Assembly: GCA_051654865.1 (NCBI GenBank)
Contig: JBOFYV010000085.1
Span: 1-64,000 of the forward strand
DNA length: 64,000 bases
Direction of reading: 5' to 3'
Source of the DNA: JBOFOR01 sp051654865
GTDB lineage: Bacteria > Bacillota > Clostridia > Peptostreptococcales > Peptostreptococcaceae
The notes beneath the pieces were generated by a model. The model searched no databases. It was not told where the DNA came from and saw only the letters and a list, made by a program, of their open reading frames with translations. Positions 14,754 to 23,742 of the stretch are shown in pieces (positions within the stretch are counted from its first letter, which is position 1; each line of letters opens with the position of its first letter). The translations under genes were made by a program, and so were the position numbers.

Positions 14754-16109
14754 TTATGCAGCTCGATGTGTAGAACCATTTCTTTCAATGTATCCTTTTA
14801 CCTTATATTTACTCCATTCAAACTCTGCAAACATTGCTAGTGAGCTTATATTTAACCCAATTGAGATTAAAAGGAAAATGTCTAATATATTAAATATCAA
14901 TTCAAATTTAAATACACCTATAATCGAACCCATTGTTAAAAGTGTTAAGTATATTATATTTTTCTTGATATTATTTTTCTCTACTATATTAGTTAATAAG
15001 AAGTATCCACCAAGTAATGTAGTTATGCTTGATAATACAATAAATATAAAGAATATCATAAATCCAAAATTACCCGTTACCTTTATTACAGTGTCAAAGT
15101 ATGATACTAATTTGTATACCCCTTGAGTTGAGAAAGTTATTATTCCTTCATACATTCCATATGATGCTATGTACGAAGTTACTATTATTGATACTACAAC
15201 TAAAGTTATTGTAAGTATTAACGATATAAAACTTGCATCTCTAGGTCCTGAGTCTGATTTTACCGCTGCCATAGGTAGTGTACCTAGACCTGGCTCTGCA
15301 ATTTGTATAACTCTTTGCATTCCAAATATAAGTCCAAGAGGAATTCCAAATAATAATGATGTAGGATTCTTAAATCCTATTATCATTCTTTCTATGAATG
15401 TTGGTATATAATCATAAGTCTTAGATATAAATAAGCCAAAGAATATAATGTATATTATCATTGCAACTAATATCATACCTATCATAGATTTAACAAATAT
15501 TTTTTCCCTCTTATTGAGTATAATAGTCATAACTAGTGCTATTACTGGTATAGTAATAAACATATACCTCTTAACAATACTTAACTCAATGTTCCCTATT
15601 CTATCTAATGCAGTAATCATAATTCCATCTATAGCTGAAAACTGTACCCCACCTATAGCAAATACATATAATACTATTAAGGATACTACATAAATACTTC
15701 CTGCTTTCTTTGAGAAAAACTTACTTATATATTGTTTTGGTGATAAATTTATTACTTTAGCAATTAATGTTTCACAATAAGAGATTGGTATAAGTATTAA
15801 GGATCCAATTAATGCCCATATTGCAATTGATTCAACATATATTTGACCAGTTGCAGAAAGCCTACTTAAAGCACCTATAAAACCAATTATTGTTCCTGTT
15901 CCCATCATAGCTCCTAATGTTACAGCGGTTTGAGGTATCACATTCTTTATATTTAATTTAGTTTTTATTGTAGTGTGTTTTTTTATATTAAATATTACTT
16001 GTACACTTACATAAAGTCCAACTAAAATTAAAAACGGTATAAATATCATCCATAAAATGTATGATGTATTTCTTATTAATGATTCTATCTGTTGAATAGC
16101 CCTCTCCAT
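14754..16109 (-). CDS. AGCS family sodium:alanine/glycine symporter (paralogue 1)
   Basis: A 451-residue integral membrane protein with about 11 helices. The AGCS signature appears as IKNVIPQTAVTLGAMMGTGT, then GALSRLSATGQIYVESIAIW and GMQRVIQIAEPGLGTLPMAA. It would import an amino acid with sodium. It is clearly paralogous to the 18.0-19.4 kb symporter but more diverged from the family core and uses TTT for nearly all Phe codons, unlike that gene. Its leader contains a hairpin matching the preceding gene's terminator (16146-16173). The downstream serine operon is separate. Confidence 0.9.
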   Translation of the reverse strand: MERAIQQIESLIRNTSYILWMIFIPFLILVGLYVSVQVIFNIKKHTTIKTKLNIKNVIPQTAVTLGAMMGTGTIIGFIGALSRLSATGQIYVESIAIWALIGSLILIPISYCETLIAKVINLSPKQYISKFFSKKAGSIYVVSLIVLYVFAIGGVQFSAIDGIMITALDRIGNIELSIVKRYMFITIPVIALVMTIILNKREKIFVKSMIGMILVAMIIYIIFFGLFISKTYDYIPTFIERMIIGFKNPTSLLFGIPLGLIFGMQRVIQIAEPGLGTLPMAAVKSDSGPRDASFISLILTITLVVVSIIVTSYIASYGMYEGIITFSTQGVYKLVSYFDTVIKVTGNFGFMIFFIFIVLSSITTLLGGYFLLTNIVEKNNIKKNIIYLTLLTMGSIIGVFKFELIFNILDIFLLISIGLNISSLAMFAEFEWSKYKVKGYIERNGSTHRAA

Positions 16110-16145
16110 TTCTAATCTACTCCCCTTTCTTTAGTACATAAATGA

Positions 16146-16173
16146 TGCGCTGGCTATTTATATAACCAACGCA
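16146..16173 (-). repeat. Hairpin A in the leader of AGCS symporter 1
   Basis: TGCGCTGGCTA/TAACCAACGCA forms an 11-bp stem with G-T pairs, 37 bp before the symporter start. It shares its sequence with terminator B at 16275-16302; the 5' arm of B on the minus strand can also pair with the 3' arm of A. Confidence 0.6.
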
Positions 16174-16274
16174 CTTCTTATATTCTCATCCTAAGTAACT
16201 AATTTATAACTCTGAATATCCACAGTATAGTATATATTCCTCAAATTACTATTTCAAGATAATTGTTAAAAATA

Positions 16275-16302
16275 ATGCGTTAGCTAGTTTTAGCCAACGC
16301 AT
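16275..16302 (-). terminator. Terminator B after the amidohydrolase gene
   Basis: ATGCGTTAGCTA/TAGCCAACGCAT, a 12-bp stem with one mismatch and a 4-nt loop, followed on the minus strand by ATTATTTTT. It lies 30 bp after the amidohydrolase stop. Confidence 0.8.
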
Positions 16303-16332
16303 ATTTTAAATCGATAGTATTTATTTTAGAAA

Positions 16333-17961
16333 TTACTTAGAAAATATTGTTTTACCTTCTTTTATAGTTTCTACAACTTGTATTTTATCTATTTCAGACT
16401 TTTCAACTTCAAGTATGTTTTGATCTAATATAACTAAGTCTGCAAGTTTTCCAGCTTCTATGCTACCTTTTCTATCTTCTTCGAAGTATTGATATGCACC
16501 ATTTATAGTTACAGCTTTTATAGCTTCCATAACTGGTATTCTTTGATTTTCACCTAATACTCTACCTGATTCAGTTGTTCTATTAACAGCTGTGTGTATA
16601 GCTATTATTTGGTTAGGCATTTTTACTGGTGGATCTTGGTGTAAAGTGAACTTTATACCTTTTTCTAATGCCCATCCTATTGGAGATATATTTTGAGCTC
16701 TTTCTGGTCCAAATACTTGATCATGGTGTAAGTCTCCCCAGAATCTAACATGGTCACAGAAGAATGTTGGTACAGCATTTAAATCTTTTACTCTATCTAA
16801 TTGATCTAATCTTAAAGCTTGACAGTGAACCATAACTGGTCTTAATTCTGTTCCGTGTCCTGTTATTTCAACAGCCTTTTCGTAACATCTTAAGAATTGT
16901 TCACAAGCTTCATCTCCATTAACATGCACATTAACTTGAACATTCATTTCTATACAATCAACAAAATATTGAGTAACAACTTCATCATTTTGAGTTCCGT
17001 ATCCACAGTAATCAGCTGGTTGACCTTCTGGTACTACATGATAAGGCTTAGATAACCAAGCTGTAAACCCTTGTGGAGATCCATCTAACCAAGTCTTAGC
17101 TGCACCTAACTTGTAGTGGTTACTGTACTCTCTTTTTGGAGTTCCTTCATTTTTCATTAAGTTCTTTGTTGATGGTTGAGTAGCAAGACCCATTATATCT
17201 ATTATTAATTTACCTGTCTGAGCACAAGTTTGTAATATATAGTTGTATCCATTTGCTTCTTCAACAGATGCATCTTGAGTTGTTGTAATTCCTAGTGAAG
17301 CATATATCTTTTGAACTCTCTCTACAGCTCTTAGTACATCTTCAAATCCTGGAGATATAACTACTTTTTTCTTTTCACTATCTAATATAGCATTTTCTTC
17401 TAATACACCATTTGGCTCATTCGAATCAGGAGATACAGTTCTAACAACTCCACCTTCTGGAACTTCATAATTTTCACCACAGTATCCGTATAATTCTAAA
17501 GCTTTTGAGTTAACTGCAGCTAAATGTCCAGATGCATGTGAAACTGTTATAGGCACTTCTGTGCTTACAGTATCTAAGTCAAACTTTGTAGGATGTTGTC
17601 CATCTTCAAACTTAGTGTTGTCGTATCCAAATCCGATTAACCATTTATCACCTTCTGGTGGATTTTCTGCAAGTTCTTTCTTTAGTCTAGCAACTAATTC
17701 TTCTCTTGATGTTACATCTCCTAATGTAACTATCATTAAAGTTTGTGCAGTTGCAACCACATGTCCATGAGGATCTATAAATCCTGGTAACATAGTTTTT
17801 CCTTCAAGATCTACCTTTGTAGCTTCAGAGTCTAATGCAAGTATCTCTTCATTAGTTCCTACAGCTTTTATTATACCTTCTTCAACTAATATAGCTTGAG
17901 CAACAGTTTCATTGTTATCTACTGTTATTATGTTTCCATTGAAATATATTGTCTTAGTCAT
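16333..17961 (-). CDS. Amidohydrolase family protein (YtcJ-like)
   Basis: A 542-residue metal-dependent amidohydrolase of the YtcJ/D-aminoacylase-like group. The metal-binding motif is PGFIDPHGHV near residue 62, with further His in TVSHASGHLAAV, VNVHVNGDEACEQ and FTLHQDPPV, and a C-terminal beta-sandwich segment GSIEAGKLADLVILDQN. Such enzymes remove N-acyl or related groups from amino-acid derivatives, but substrates are rarely known. It is flanked by two AGCS symporters, with an MFS transporter nearby, which suggests that an imported amino-acid derivative is hydrolysed. It has no signal peptide, so it acts in the cytoplasm. Confidence 0.87.
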   Translation of the reverse strand: MTKTIYFNGNIITVDNNETVAQAILVEEGIIKAVGTNEEILALDSEATKVDLEGKTMLPGFIDPHGHVVATAQTLMIVTLGDVTSREELVARLKKELAENPPEGDKWLIGFGYDNTKFEDGQHPTKFDLDTVSTEVPITVSHASGHLAAVNSKALELYGYCGENYEVPEGGVVRTVSPDSNEPNGVLEENAILDSEKKKVVISPGFEDVLRAVERVQKIYASLGITTTQDASVEEANGYNYILQTCAQTGKLIIDIMGLATQPSTKNLMKNEGTPKREYSNHYKLGAAKTWLDGSPQGFTAWLSKPYHVVPEGQPADYCGYGTQNDEVVTQYFVDCIEMNVQVNVHVNGDEACEQFLRCYEKAVEITGHGTELRPVMVHCQALRLDQLDRVKDLNAVPTFFCDHVRFWGDLHHDQVFGPERAQNISPIGWALEKGIKFTLHQDPPVKMPNQIIAIHTAVNRTTESGRVLGENQRIPVMEAIKAVTINGAYQYFEEDRKGSIEAGKLADLVILDQNILEVEKSEIDKIQVVETIKEGKTIFSK

Positions 17962-18004
17962 TTTTTCTGTCCCCTCTTCAGGTTAGTTTTTTTGATTTAT
18001 AAAT

Positions 18005-18034
18005 AAAAGCTGCTTAAAAGAATTAAGCAGCTTT
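18005..18034 (-). terminator. Intrinsic terminator after AGCS symporter 2
   Basis: Stem AAAAGCTGCTTAA/TTAAGCAGCTTTT with a 5-nt loop. Its arm repeats sequence found at the 3' end of the symporter coding region. T runs follow on the minus strand. Confidence 0.88.
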
Positions 18035-18053
18035 TTTGTCATTTTTATTTAAA

Positions 18054-19409
18054 TTAAGCAGCTTTCTTTTCAGAAACGTCTTTGTTTAACTTGTAAGCTT
18101 CCCAATGCTTAAATGTAAATACAGCTAGTGCAGTTACGTTTATTCCACAAAGAACAAATAATAATAAATCAACAGCTTCGAATACAACGTTAGCTCCGAA
18201 TACTGCTAAAGTACCAGCAGCTACTATTAATCCTAAGTATATTGCTATATTTTTATTTACTGCATTTTGCTTGAATAACTTAGTCATATAGTAGTATGAT
18301 CCAAGTATTGTAGTTAATGCTGATAATACTGTGAATGCTGATAATACTACTAATCCGAACATTCCTGTTACATTTTCAGCAGTAGCAATGTATCCACCTA
18401 ATCTTTGTACAGTTCCTACTGCAGCTCCATTAGCATCTATTAAAGCTAATGTTCCGTGCTCAACTCCCCAAGAAGCTATATAAGAAGTAACAACTATAGA
18501 AACAAATACTGTAACAGCTGTTGGTAATAATGATATCATAGCAGCTTCTCTTGGCTCAGTATCTGCTTCCTGAGCAGCCATTGCTAGTGCACCAAGACCA
18601 GTTTCTGCAGTTTGTAATACTTTTTGCATACCTAGTATTAATCCTAAAGGTAAACCTAACATAGCACTTACTGGGTTAGCCATACCTTCCATCATACTAG
18701 CAAAGAATGTTGGAACATAATCAGCAGTCTTAAATACGAACATTCCAAAGAATGCAAAGTACCCTATAACAGCTGAACCTATCATATAAGTCATAGCTCC
18801 CATAAATAACTCATGCTTCTTAGATAATACTAATACAGCAACTACTGCTATTACTGGTACTACTATAAATAAATATCTTTGAACTAATGATAATTCCATA
18901 TTAAACTTATCCATTGCTATAGATGCAACTACTGAATCTATACCACTGAATTGGAATCCTCCGAATCCAAATACAGCTAATGCAACGAAAGCTACTGCGT
19001 ATAATTTTCCTAAACTTGGATGTAATAATGAAGCTATATACTCTTTTGGAGTTTTATTCATTATTTTAGAGTTTAATGTTTCAGCATACGATACTGGTAA
19101 CATTATACAAGAACCTATTAATGCCCATATAGCCATAGCTTCTATATTTGCTTGTCCTGAAGCAGATAATTTAGATAAAGCACCTAAAACTCCTATTATA
19201 GCTCCAGTTCCTATCATAGCTCCTAGTGATATCGATGCAGGACCTATAACATTTTTAATTTGTAATTTAGCAGACGACGTTGTTTGCTTTTGTATCATGA
19301 ATATTGTTCTTACTGCCATTATAGCACCAACTACGAACATGAATGGTAAGAATATTGGCCATATCGCTTCAGATACTTTTGTTATTATTACTTCTAATTG
19401 ATGTAACAT
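18054..19409 (-). CDS. AGCS family sodium:alanine/glycine symporter (paralogue 2)
   Basis: A 451-residue membrane protein with about 11 helices. It has the family core IKNVIGPASISLGAMIGTGA, KLSASGQANIEAMAIWALIG and GLGALAMAAQEADTEPREAA. The ATG at 19409 is chosen because GGGAG lies 8 nt upstream; an in-frame codon 18 nt earlier has no site. It is paralogous to the 14.8-16.1 kb protein, but Phe is encoded mostly by TTC, the pattern of strongly expressed genes in such genomes. It probably imports alanine or glycine released or handled with the neighbouring amidohydrolase. Confidence 0.92.
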   Translation of the reverse strand: MLHQLEVIITKVSEAIWPIFLPFMFVVGAIMAVRTIFMIQKQTTSSAKLQIKNVIGPASISLGAMIGTGAIIGVLGALSKLSASGQANIEAMAIWALIGSCIMLPVSYAETLNSKIMNKTPKEYIASLLHPSLGKLYAVAFVALAVFGFGGFQFSGIDSVVASIAMDKFNMELSLVQRYLFIVVPVIAVVAVLVLSKKHELFMGAMTYMIGSAVIGYFAFFGMFVFKTADYVPTFFASMMEGMANPVSAMLGLPLGLILGMQKVLQTAETGLGALAMAAQEADTEPREAAMISLLPTAVTVFVSIVVTSYIASWGVEHGTLALIDANGAAVGTVQRLGGYIATAENVTGMFGLVVLSAFTVLSALTTILGSYYYMTKLFKQNAVNKNIAIYLGLIVAAGTLAVFGANVVFEAVDLLLFVLCGINVTALAVFTFKHWEAYKLNKDVSEKKAA

Positions 19410-19868
19410 ATTTGCATCTCCCTTCAATTTGTTAATCTTTTAATATAAAATTGATAAAAATAATTATTGCCTTGTTCATTGCAACAAAACAGGCTCTTTT
19501 TTAAACATAACCCATTACTTATTTATTAATGGTAAATATACTTTTAATCTAATAATTTAACTTAATTTTTCAAATTTTATCTAAACCTAATATTCACAAT
19601 CTAACTATTTAATTAACAATTTATTTTGTTATTAATACAAAACTAATTTAAATTTGATAATTTTAATATTAGTATTAAATGTATATTTATTTTTTAAATT
19701 TTTAACAAACCTAAATATAAACATAAAATAAATATTGAATTACGATTGCCTATTTACAGTTACAGATTAACAAGTTTTAATATTGGTAGTCAATGCAATT
19801 ATTTTTCTATTTCTACATTTTTTCAATTATTTCAATTTTCCAAGAAAAATTCATTTTTTTCATATATT
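19410..19868. promoter_or_regulatory. AT-rich upstream region of AGCS symporter 2
   Basis: A 459-bp gap without a credible ORF. It holds a hairpin at 19469-19494 (GCCTTGTT paired with AACAAAACAGGC) followed on the plus strand by TCTTTTTT, the motif TCATTGCAAC at 19476, TCAATGCAAT at 19790 and GCCTATTTACA at 19748. The last two types of motif occur again before the MFS gene beyond the regulator. An imperfect AATTTTCCAAGAAAAATT near 19838 is weakly CodY-like. This is probably the control region of the symporter. Confidence 0.5.
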
Positions 19869-21401
19869 TTATTTTAACTCAAAGCTTTCATTTAAAATTC
19901 TTGCATAAGCTAATGTTTTAGATATTCTTTCTAGGATATCATCTCTATCACTTATTACTATATCGGTTCTTTTATCCCACAGGACATCAAATAACTCATC
20001 ACATAATCTTTTAAACTCTGGGTCTTTTATTAAAACATAATCATTTATCCCCTTTGACGGATGACTTTTGGCTAATTTCATTGTTTTTGATAAGTATAAC
20101 GAAGGATCTTCTACATCCTTAAATTCTTCTACAAAGTTACCATCAGCTAATCTAATCTCTACATTTTCTGAGTTTCTAACAATCTCTTCAATGTACTTTA
20201 TATGCATCTCTCTTTGCTCCATAGTTAGCTTTATTGGTATATTAAAGAATTTTAATTCTCCCGTTGATATATATCGTCTTAATTCCGCCTCATATATTAA
20301 TACTTTTATTTTAGATATATATGTAACATTTTGTAAAAATATATTAATTTGTCTCAATTCACTTATTATTGCTTCATCTTCTCCAAATATACTTCTTCCA
20401 ACATCCATAAATAGATCATATGGCATGAAAAACTCATTCATAGATCCAATTAATAACCTTAGGTCTTGCCCCATAATATACTGAATATACGTTTTATCTT
20501 TTATAATTTCTCTTGGTAGTTTACGTTCTGCAACTAATTTCCCTTGTGTTGTAACTATATCTTCTAAACTATAATACATCTCATCCACTATATGTTTTTC
20601 CTTTGACATATTAGTAAATAAGCACCTTCCATCTCTTGCATATGTTGCTATATGAAGCATTCTATCCTTTATTACTGATAAAACTGCATTAGACTCTACA
20701 TCACAGTTATAAATTTTCATATTAATATGAGGATAAGTAGTCATTAGGTTTAATATAAGTATAGTATTAAAAACAGTATCTTCATTTCCACCTTCAAATC
20801 CCATCAAAACCCTTATTCTAATATCAGTAACACTAGGTGTTTCATTCAATTTTTTCTTCATCACTGCTATAGATTTTTTATCATCATTATTTAACTTATA
20901 TAAATTGGCTGACATTATAAGATCTAACTTATTAGATTTACTTGCAAATATACCAAAATCTTTACTTAAATATTGCTTTCTCAATCTTGGATTTATATGA
21001 ATCATAGAATTATAATTATCTTCCGAACGTGTACTCTTATACCCCCCCAGAGAACTTTTTCCTGATACAGCTTCATACGATTCTTTCAGGCTTTTTTCTA
21101 AATACTCCTCTAGTACTCCTATACCGCTTATGTCTGTATCTATCTCAAAATAATCAACTAATTCTTGTATAGATGTTGGAGTAAGAGACTTTGCTATAAA
21201 TTCAGCTGTAACCTTGCATATTGTTGATATACTCTTTTGAGTTGGTAAGTTTTTTGCATTTATCCATTTACTTATATAAGAAACATCATATCCAAGTTCT
21301 CTTGCCAAAGTACTCTTCTTTTGATTTGATAAATATAATAACTTCTCTAATAGTTGACCAAATGCTATATTTTTCATACTATTTTTCACTCTCCCTATCA
21401 T
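19869..21401 (-). CDS. HTH-type transcriptional regulator with large unknown domain
   Basis: A 510-residue protein. Residues about 20-65 form a Cro/C1-like helix-turn-helix (KKSTLARELGYDVSYISKWI, then NAKNLPTQKSISTICKVTAE). The remaining ~430 residues have no domain I recognise; they are soluble, mixed alpha/beta, with segments DIRIRVLMGFEGGNEDTVFN and LIMSANLYKLNNDDKK. The reading frame opens at 21401, but an ATG at 21377 has GGGAG upstream and may be the true start. It lies between the AGCS symporter and the divergent MFS gene, and shared motifs flank it on both sides, so it probably controls both transporters. Confidence 0.8.
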   Translation of the reverse strand: MIGRVKNSMKNIAFGQLLEKLLYLSNQKKSTLARELGYDVSYISKWINAKNLPTQKSISTICKVTAEFIAKSLTPTSIQELVDYFEIDTDISGIGVLEEYLEKSLKESYEAVSGKSSLGGYKSTRSEDNYNSMIHINPRLRKQYLSKDFGIFASKSNKLDLIMSANLYKLNNDDKKSIAVMKKKLNETPSVTDIRIRVLMGFEGGNEDTVFNTILILNLMTTYPHINMKIYNCDVESNAVLSVIKDRMLHIATYARDGRCLFTNMSKEKHIVDEMYYSLEDIVTTQGKLVAERKLPREIIKDKTYIQYIMGQDLRLLIGSMNEFFMPYDLFMDVGRSIFGEDEAIISELRQINIFLQNVTYISKIKVLIYEAELRRYISTGELKFFNIPIKLTMEQREMHIKYIEEIVRNSENVEIRLADGNFVEEFKDVEDPSLYLSKTMKLAKSHPSKGINDYVLIKDPEFKRLCDELFDVLWDKRTDIVISDRDDILERISKTLAYARILNESFELK

Positions 21402-21649
21402 ATTTCATTGTTAAATTTTATTTTAATTATCATTTTAAAATTGACATATTATACATAATATCTTCATATTATACCAAACCTATTCTTGAATTTCATTAAT
21501 TTCATCTTTTTAATACCATCTAAGTATAAACTAATTTCGACACTATGCATTTTGAATTATTTGAATTATTTTTAGTCAATTTTTCATTTTTATTCATTTT
21601 GAAGAATTTTAATTCGTTTAGATTTCTAATTGTTAGTATGTTATCATAT

Positions 21650-21689
21650 TCAATGCAACATATTCCTTTATTTAAAAGGCCTATTTACA
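21650..21689 (+). promoter_or_regulatory. Motifs upstream of the MFS gene
   Basis: TCAATGCAAC (21650-21659) and GCCTATTTACA (21679-21689) recur in the upstream region of AGCS symporter 2 on the far side of the HTH regulator gene (19476, 19790 and 19748). They are candidate binding sites of that regulator. The rest of the 333-bp gap is AT-rich with no other clear signal. Confidence 0.4.
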
Positions 21690-21734
21690 TTAAACAAAAT
21701 ATTTAAATTAAAGGTTAAAGGAGAAATTATAATT

Positions 21735-23030
21735 ATGAGTACAAACAAAAAGAAATTTGCTACTGGTTGGTTAATAGTTGTTGCATGTATGCTTATACAA
21801 GCTATACCATTTGGTGTTGCTGCAAACATCCAACCACAATTCGTAAGTTATGTAGTAGAAGAAAAAGGATTCACTTTAGCTGGATTCTCATTAATCTTCA
21901 CTTTAGGTACAGTAGTATCTGCAATAGCATCTCCATTCATAGGAATGATGTTCAATAAAATAAATACTAAAGTAATGTATTTATTAGGATGTATATTATC
22001 AGGTGGAGGATTCTTAGCATTCTCTTTATGTCAAGAATTATGGCAATTCTACCTAGTTGCTGGTGTAGTTCAAGTTGGTACAGCTGCTATATCATCAATA
22101 GGGGTTCCTCTATTAATAAATGGATGGTTCGATGAATTATCTAAAGGTAAAGCTATGGGACTTGCTTTTGCTGGGGGTTCTATAGGTAATATATTCTTAC
22201 AACAAATGACTGCTAACTTCTTAGTAAGCTACGGTGCATCTAAGTCTTATATGATATTCGGTGCATTATCATTAGCAGTTGGTATACCTATAACTTTATT
22301 ATTCTTAAGAATGCCTAAGAATGATACTGAAATAGTTAAAGGTAACAAGAAACAAGATGAAAAAGAAGATAAAAATACTGTAACAGTTGATTGGGGTTAT
22401 ACTTTTAAAGAAGCTAAAAACCTTAAATTCTTCTGGGTATTCGCTCTAGGATTATTCTTCTTAGGTATGTATGTATCTGCATTAGCAGTTCAATATCCTG
22501 CATACTTAAAGTTACACTTAGGACTTGATCCAAAAATAGTTGGTAATGTTGGTTCTGTATTTGCATTATGTTCTTTAGGTGGAAACTTATTCGGTGGTAT
22601 AATATTTGATAAACTAGGTTTAACTAAAGGACTTGTGGTTGCGTTAGTTTTAGCTGCATCTTCATGTTTAGCTCTAATATTCGCTGGTCAAATGCCAATA
22701 TTAGCTATAGTATTCGCTGCATTAAAAGGTTTATCAGTATTCGCTTACATGATGGGACCTTCATTATTAGCAGGTTCATTCTTCGGTAAAAAAGAATTCG
22801 GTGCTATACTTGGTGTAGTTCAAATATTCTTCGCTGTAGGATTTGCTGCAGGATCATCTGTATTCGGATTATTAGTTGATAATATGGGATACTCAGTTGC
22901 TTGGGGATCTATATTAGTATTCATATTTATATGTTACGGTTCATTAATAGCTGCATCTATAGGTATGTCTAAGTTAAATAAAGATAGAATAGCTAAGTTA
23001 GAAAAAGAAGAGTCAGTAAAAGTTGCTTAA
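21735..23030 (+). CDS. MFS transporter, oxalate/formate antiporter type
   Basis: A 431-residue major facilitator with 12 predicted helices (starts: WLIVVACMLIQAIPFGVAAN; then FTLGTVVSAIASPFIGMMFN). The frame is open from 21630, but ATG 21735 follows AAAGGAGA and is taken as the start. It fits the OFA subfamily of monocarboxylate transporters; the substrate is unknown. The central loop (about 195-225) is charged. Phe is almost always TTC, a mark of high expression. It is divergent from the HTH regulator, whose likely operator motifs (TCAATGCAAC at 21650, GCCTATTTACA at 21679) lie just upstream. Confidence 0.88.
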   Translation: MSTNKKKFATGWLIVVACMLIQAIPFGVAANIQPQFVSYVVEEKGFTLAGFSLIFTLGTVVSAIASPFIGMMFNKINTKVMYLLGCILSGGGFLAFSLCQELWQFYLVAGVVQVGTAAISSIGVPLLINGWFDELSKGKAMGLAFAGGSIGNIFLQQMTANFLVSYGASKSYMIFGALSLAVGIPITLLFLRMPKNDTEIVKGNKKQDEKEDKNTVTVDWGYTFKEAKNLKFFWVFALGLFFLGMYVSALAVQYPAYLKLHLGLDPKIVGNVGSVFALCSLGGNLFGGIIFDKLGLTKGLVVALVLAASSCLALIFAGQMPILAIVFAALKGLSVFAYMMGPSLLAGSFFGKKEFGAILGVVQIFFAVGFAAGSSVFGLLVDNMGYSVAWGSILVFIFICYGSLIAASIGMSKLNKDRIAKLEKEESVKVA

Positions 23031-23099
23031 TTTTTATAAATTAATGCGTTCAATAATTAGTTAGTGAATAACTTCCTTAAAAATTAATAATATATAAAG

Positions 23100-23128
23100 A
23101 ACCCTATAAAGTTAAACTTTATAGGGTT
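23100..23128. terminator. Bidirectional terminator between MFS and thioesterase genes
   Basis: A 14-bp perfect stem AACCCTATAAAGTT/AACTTTATAGGGTT with a one-base loop (likely a shorter paired stem in practice), flanked by A-rich and T-rich tracts. It separates two convergent genes. Confidence 0.88.
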
Positions 23129-23149
23129 TCTTTGTTTATATTTCATAAA

Positions 23150-23659
23150 TTAATACGGCAACTCTATATATTCAACTAGATTTTCATCCTCTAGATAAAA
23201 CCATTCAGATTCATCTAGTCCACCTTCTGTGATTTTATCTACTTTCATTTTCATATATTTACCCGTAGCAGTTGCAGCTATTTCTCCAGTAGGTAGATAT
23301 ATTTCACCTGTACCTTCAAATAACCTTCTGTTTTCACTAGTTATTCTTCCTACTATCTTTATTTTAGCATCTGTAGGAACTGGCTTTTTGTATTTAATAT
23401 CTAGAGATACTGTAACTCCCCATATAGTATCATCATTAATACTAACTGCCCTTCCTATAGTTTCATCCAGTAATGCTGCCGACATACCACCATGAACTCG
23501 ACCAGGATAGCTTTGATGCCATTCTTTAGTATCACATATTGCGACTAATTCCCCATTTTCTAATTCATAAAAAGATGTTTTTAAACCTAAATCATTGTTA
23601 TCTCCACATACAATGCAATTTTTACTAGTATTTTGTTTTTTATTTACTTTGTATTTCAA
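23150..23659 (-). CDS. Hotdog-fold thioesterase (PaaI family)
   Basis: A hotdog acyl-CoA thioesterase of about 169 residues. Characteristic parts are CIVCGDNNDLGLKTSFYELE, then YPGRVHGGMSAALLDETIGRA with the catalytic Asp/Glu helix, and VTVSLDIKYKKPVPT. I prefer a TTG start at 23659 because GAGGTG lies 6 nt upstream; an ATG at 23683 adds eight residues but has no ribosome site. The acyl-CoA substrate is not predictable. The gene stands alone, with a terminator shared with the convergent MFS gene. Confidence 0.85.
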   Translation of the reverse strand: MKYKVNKKQNTSKNCIVCGDNNDLGLKTSFYELENGELVAICDTKEWHQSYPGRVHGGMSAALLDETIGRAVSINDDTIWGVTVSLDIKYKKPVPTDAKIKIVGRITSENRRLFEGTGEIYLPTGEIAATATGKYMKMKVDKITEGGLDESEWFYLEDENLVEYIELPY

Positions 23660-23742
23660 ATTCAACACCTCAATCTTTATCATTTAGTTACTTAGCTTAT
23701 AAAGTTAATAATAATACTTTTATACTTTATTTTCCACATTTT

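Noticed and set aside
19830..19860. CodY box AATTTTCCAAGAAAAATT
   Set aside because: It has two extra bases in the centre compared with AATTTTCWGAAAATT, and such AT-rich near-palindromes are frequent by chance here.
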